DNA of 10,012 bases, taken from the NCBI GenBank assembly GCA_036725605.1, contig DAIMDW010000061.1, positions 1-10,012 of the forward strand. Reading direction: 5' to 3'. The notes under the pieces were generated by a model. The model was given only the letters and a program-made list of their open reading frames with translations. It was not told the origin of the DNA and ran no database searches. The stretch is from CALBTQ01 sp036725605. Lineage in GTDB: Bacteria > Lernaellota > Lernaellaia > Lernaellales > Lernaellaceae. This document shows, one piece after another, positions 6,976 to 10,012 of this stretch; the first letter of the stretch is position 1, and the number at the start of each line of letters is the position of its first letter. The translations under genes and the position numbers were made by a program.

Positions 6976-8178
6976 TCATACCGCCACCTCCCCGCTCATC
7001 AGGCGAGGCAAGAGAAGATCGCGGGCTGCCACAAGATGGGCATTTGAGCGCATCAGGTACCGGACTTGACGGATAATGTCATAAGCAACTTTGTCAAACT
7101 GCAATAGCAGCACATTGCTTGGGATCAGTATATCCATCTCGCGAAATCGCCCCTTACTGATCTCAGGGTAGGTCGTACCCTTCGCATTGCTTCGAATTTC
7201 AGTAACACGGCTAAGGAGATTAAACAGAAGATACATTCGTAGCTCGCTCTGGTAAGGAACGATATTGATGAATCCTTGATTGGTGCATACTTCAATATCG
7301 ATAAGCGCAAAATAGCCTACGCTGGCACGGCTTGTCATCAAGATAGTATCAGGGGGAACCAACTTTGCCGAAGACTCCCGAAGCCCGCGGTGAGTGATTT
7401 TTCGTTCCGAATCCAACAGGACAAGACTATTGTTCTTCGTAACGTCAGAAGGAACAATCCACGTTATATCACCATCCCAGTATTCCGACACCTTTGTAGA
7501 GGGAGTACCACCTCCAAAGGTTTCACAAACCTCGGATATTTTTTTGCGCCTCCACCCCTCCGGCACACCGTCGGTGATCTTGACGTGTTCGTGGCCGGGG
7601 AAGCGGAGGTGGACGAACCATTCCTTGTAGAGCAGACGCGCCGCCTCTTCCAGCAACTGAATCCGCCGCCGATTGTTCTCGATCAGGTCGTCGTAGGCAG
7701 AAAGGATTGAAGCTATATTTCGTTCAATTGCCAATAGCCCCGGAACCTTGACTTCTATTTTTTCAAAGTCTCCTTTGTTGATTATCGGTGTTGCTACGCC
7801 GGTGCACATCGCGCTGATGCGGCGTGCTTCATTTCGCAGAAGGTAATAAATGAAGCAATGATCATGCTCATTATTAACGATGATAGAGTTGATCTGTTGA
7901 TTTGTAAGTGAAGCTGTTGTCGCAATTCCAATTTTGCCGACAGAAGCAATACAAGTAAACGTAACCGTGTTCTCCGTGACAAACTGATTGAGAAACTTTG
8001 CGTATGCTTCCTCACTAAGGGTAGTGGTGGTTGTCCTAATTTTATAGGTGTCGTAATCCAGATCCGAAGGGGTGATAAAGGGATAATCTCCGTCATAGTA
8101 CTGGCGTTGCTTGGTGGGTGGAGTCTTCCCAGTCACAACGCGTCCCAGTTGGCTAATGGGGACTTTTTGCCAATTCAT
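6976..8178 (-). CDS. hsdS: Type I restriction enzyme, specificity subunit (HsdS)
   Basis: 400 residues, full length. HsdS reads the bipartite DNA target for both methylation and restriction. Two target recognition domains are visible: TRD1 at about 1-146 and TRD2 at about 206-355. Each opens with a related motif (KTPPTK..YYDGD..FITPSD at 18-39 and GTPSTK..YWDGD..WIVPSD at 224-245) and ends with a matching block (GVATPIINKGDF and GTTYPEISKGRF). They are joined by a conserved helical linker at 150-190 (LSAYDDLIENNRRR, LLYKEWF), and a second conserved helix closes the protein (LLLPRLMSGEV). The ATG at 8178 overlaps the hsdM stop as ATGA and has an AAGGAG site at 8187-8192, 8 nt upstream. The TRD regions are AT-richer than the linker. 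I cannot derive the target sequence by eye. Confidence 0.97.
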   Translation of the reverse strand: MNWQKVPISQLGRVVTGKTPPTKQRQYYDGDYPFITPSDLDYDTYKIRTTTTTLSEEAYAKFLNQFVTENTVTFTCIASVGKIGIATTASLTNQQINSIIVNNEHDHCFIYYLLRNEARRISAMCTGVATPIINKGDFEKIEVKVPGLLAIERNIASILSAYDDLIENNRRRIQLLEEAARLLYKEWFVHLRFPGHEHVKITDGVPEGWRRKKISEVCETFGGGTPSTKVSEYWDGDITWIVPSDVTKNNSLVLLDSERKITHRGLRESSAKLVPPDTILMTSRASVGYFALIDIEVCTNQGFINIVPYQSELRMYLLFNLLSRVTEIRSNAKGTTYPEISKGRFREMDILIPSNVLLLQFDKVAYDIIRQVRYLMRSNAHLVAARDLLLPRLMSGEVAV

Positions 8179-10012
8179 ACCCCCAACTCCTTGAAATTCT
8201 TCTTAATCGTCGCGGCCAGTTGCACGGCTTCGGCGTTGAGGTCTTCCAGCTCAACGTGGATCTCACGGAGGGCTTCCTCGAAGTCAAAGTCCTCGTCTTC
8301 TTCCTCGGGGGCGACGCCGACATAGCGGCCGGGCGTAAGACTCCAGTCATTAGCTTCGATCTCGGTTCTGTCCACTAGCTTGACCAGCCCCTCAAAATCG
8401 CGGAGTTTCGCCTCCGGGAAACGCTCGGTGAGCCAGTGGGCCTGACGCCAGAAGTAGCGAACCTGCTTGAGCTGCTCGACGGCAAGACCGCGGGCCTCGT
8501 CGGCGCCCTTGCGGGCGCGGGTGATCTCGCGGTTGATCCAGGCATCGTTATTGCGGGCGTCGCATTCGTTCTCGCAGGTCTCAATGAGGCGGCAGGCGAG
8601 TTTGTAGAGCAGGTCGGTCTGTTTGATCAGGTCACGGCCGATTTCGGCCAGCGGAGAGAGCCGGTCCACAGCCTTCTTCAGTTCGCCATTGGTGGTCTTT
8701 TGTTTCTTCCAGGCGGCTTGCTGCTCGGCGACGGCTTGCCGGAAGGCGTCAACATCGGTATCGAATGCCGGGACGGCATCGTCCAGTTCCTTGAGTGTTT
8801 CCGCTTGCGGACCTTCAACGGGCTGAATCTTGAGAAACGGATCGAGAACTTTCCGCAGCGCGGCCAGCGCATCGATGAAAGACGGCAACGGCTCGATCTT
8901 CTCGCCGGCATCATCCTGGGCAGTGAAGCAGTCCCCGGCTTCATCGAGACAACGGCGGCAGTAACCGGCCACGAGGTCGAGGTATTTACCGATATCGCTG
9001 CGATAGAGCCAGACGATGGCGAGAATGTTGAGTTCCTGCTCCGGGCTGAAGTCGTAAATTTTGCGGGTGACCTTGCGGTAGATGTTCCGGGCGTCGATCA
9101 TCAGCACCTTGTCTCGGTGATGCTCGGGCTTGTTGCGGTTGAGGAACCACAACTCGCAGGGAACGGTGCGGGTGTAGAAGAAGTTGGGGCGGATGGCGAT
9201 CATCAGGTCCACGTCGCCGGTCTCGATGAGCTTCCGGCGGACTTTTCCCTCATCGCGCCCGGCACTAGACGCCTGGGACGACATAACAAACCCCGCCCGA
9301 CCTTGTTCGTTTAGGTAGCTGTAGAAATAGCTGATCCAGATGTAGTTGCCGTTGGAGACCTTACCCTTCTTGTTGACGCTGGGGAGGCCGAAGGGCAGGC
9401 GGGGATCTTTCTTGACCTTGTCGGCGTCGATCTCGTCGACGTTGAAAGGGGGATTTGCCATCACGAAGTCGGACTTGCCCGCCAGCTCGTGCGGGTCCTC
9501 GTAGTAGGTGATGGCTTTCTGGATGTCGCCCTCGAGGCCGTGAACGGCCAGGTTCATCTTGGCCAGGCGGATGGTGGTGGCGTTCTTCTCCAGGCCGTAA
9601 AAGGTGAGGCGCTCGGTCGGACTCTGGCCGCGCTCCTCCACCGTGCGGGCGCTCTGGACGAACATCCCGCCGCTGCCGCAGGCCGGGTCGAGCACCGTGC
9701 CGCCCTGAGGATCAAGAACGTGAGCGATGAGCGAGACCAGGGAAACCGGGGTGAAAAATTCGCCGCCGTCGTGGGCTTTCTGGTCGGCAAACTTGGTGAG
9801 AAAGTATTCGTAGATGCGGCCGAATACATCGCCGGAGACCCTTTTCAGCTCTTCGGGATTGAGCGTCCGGAGAAGCTGGCCGAGAATCTGGTTGTCGAGT
9901 TCCTGATATTCGCCCTTGGGCAGGACACCGCGGAGGTTCTCATAGTCGGCCTCGATGGATTCCATCGCCTCTATGATGGCCCTAGAGCGGTCATCGCTGT
10001 CGGTCAGAGCGA
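8175..10012 (-). CDS. hsdM: Type I restriction enzyme, methyltransferase subunit (HsdM), 5' end beyond the right edge
   Basis: 611 residues are visible; the frame is open through the right edge, so the true start and most of the N-terminal HsdM_N domain lie outside. The ATG at 9965 is internal: the 15 codons before it, including DSDDRSRAIIEA, read as normal HsdM sequence. Numbered from that ATG: GGEFFTP at 67-73, the S-adenosylmethionine-binding motif I DPACGSGGMF at 93-102, and the catalytic motif IV NPPF at 171-174, as in N6-adenine methyltransferases. A long helical middle and an acidic C-terminus follow, with LTPGRYVG at 543-550, a conserved element of this family. HsdM with HsdS methylates adenine in the target and protects the host DNA. 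The stop overlaps the hsdS start (ATGA). All visible motifs are intact. Confidence 0.97.
   Translation of the reverse strand, partial: ALTDSDDRSRAIIEAMESIEADYENLRGVLPKGEYQELDNQILGQLLRTLNPEELKRVSGDVFGRIYEYFLTKFADQKAHDGGEFFTPVSLVSLIAHVLDPQGGTVLDPACGSGGMFVQSARTVEERGQSPTERLTFYGLEKNATTIRLAKMNLAVHGLEGDIQKAITYYEDPHELAGKSDFVMANPPFNVDEIDADKVKKDPRLPFGLPSVNKKGKVSNGNYIWISYFYSYLNEQGRAGFVMSSQASSAGRDEGKVRRKLIETGDVDLMIAIRPNFFYTRTVPCELWFLNRNKPEHHRDKVLMIDARNIYRKVTRKIYDFSPEQELNILAIVWLYRSDIGKYLDLVAGYCRRCLDEAGDCFTAQDDAGEKIEPLPSFIDALAALRKVLDPFLKIQPVEGPQAETLKELDDAVPAFDTDVDAFRQAVAEQQAAWKKQKTTNGELKKAVDRLSPLAEIGRDLIKQTDLLYKLACRLIETCENECDARNNDAWINREITRARKGADEARGLAVEQLKQVRYFWRQAHWLTERFPEAKLRDFEGLVKLVDRTEIEANDWSLTPGRYVGVAPEEEDEDFDFEEALREIHVELEDLNAEAVQLAATIKKNFKELGV
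8187..8192 (-). promoter_or_regulatory. Ribosome binding site of hsdS
   Basis: AAGGAG on the minus strand, 8 nt before the hsdS ATG at 8178 and inside the 3' end of hsdM. It fixes the start and, with the ATGA overlap, indicates translational coupling of the two methyltransferase subunits. Confidence 0.8.

Noticed and set aside
6976..8178. Phase-variable hsdS switching
   Set aside because: No second hsdS, no recombinase and no simple-sequence tract in hsdS or hsdM is seen in this window.
8436..9314. 292-codon open frame on the plus strand, antisense to hsdM
   Set aside because: It is a shadow of hsdM, which has intact methyltransferase motifs; the antisense translation is not protein-like.
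9963..9965. ATG at 9965 as the start of hsdM
   Set aside because: The frame stays open with HsdM-like sequence to the right edge, and the N-terminal domain of the family would be missing.

Overview
The window is bacterial. It carries most of a type I restriction-modification operon on the minus strand, read from the right edge leftwards: hsdM (cut by the right edge), hsdS, an AAA ATPase of the DUF4143 type, and hsdR. Left of it lie a mixed intergenic stretch, one strikingly AT-rich gene of unknown function, and the start of a GC-rich gene for an exported protein that runs off the left edge. All six genes are on the minus strand.

The operon is tightly packed. hsdM and hsdS overlap by 4 nt (ATGA), and the ATPase gene and hsdR overlap by 1 nt (TGATG) with a good ribosome binding site. 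The only gap is 212 nt between hsdS and the ATPase gene. It holds five tandem copies (three near-perfect, two decayed) of a 22-bp repeat that ends just before the ATPase start codon. HsdM and HsdS should form the methyltransferase and HsdR adds the DNA-translocating nuclease. The ATPase is an accessory gene with its own Walker and nuclease-like motifs. The repeat array separates the modification half (hsdMS) from the half holding the ATPase and restriction genes. This is the most interesting feature of the window and could be a control point that sets restriction separately from modification.

The operon and the exported-protein gene are GC-rich; hand counts of single 60-base lines in the operon gave about 58 to 70% GC. 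The unknown gene at 539-1690 is about 28% GC on a sampled line, and its GC-rich neighbour begins only tens of bases past its stop, so it looks horizontally acquired. hsdS is a composition mosaic, with AT-richer target recognition domains around a GC-rich core.

I cannot fix the taxon from the sequence. The high GC, the exported protein and the intergenic low-complexity text (ATGAAG and ATGCTC runs) would fit Verrucomicrobiota/Kiritimatiellota, Planctomycetota or former Deltaproteobacteria, but that is only an impression. No rRNA, tRNA, CRISPR array, transposase or integrase is visible.
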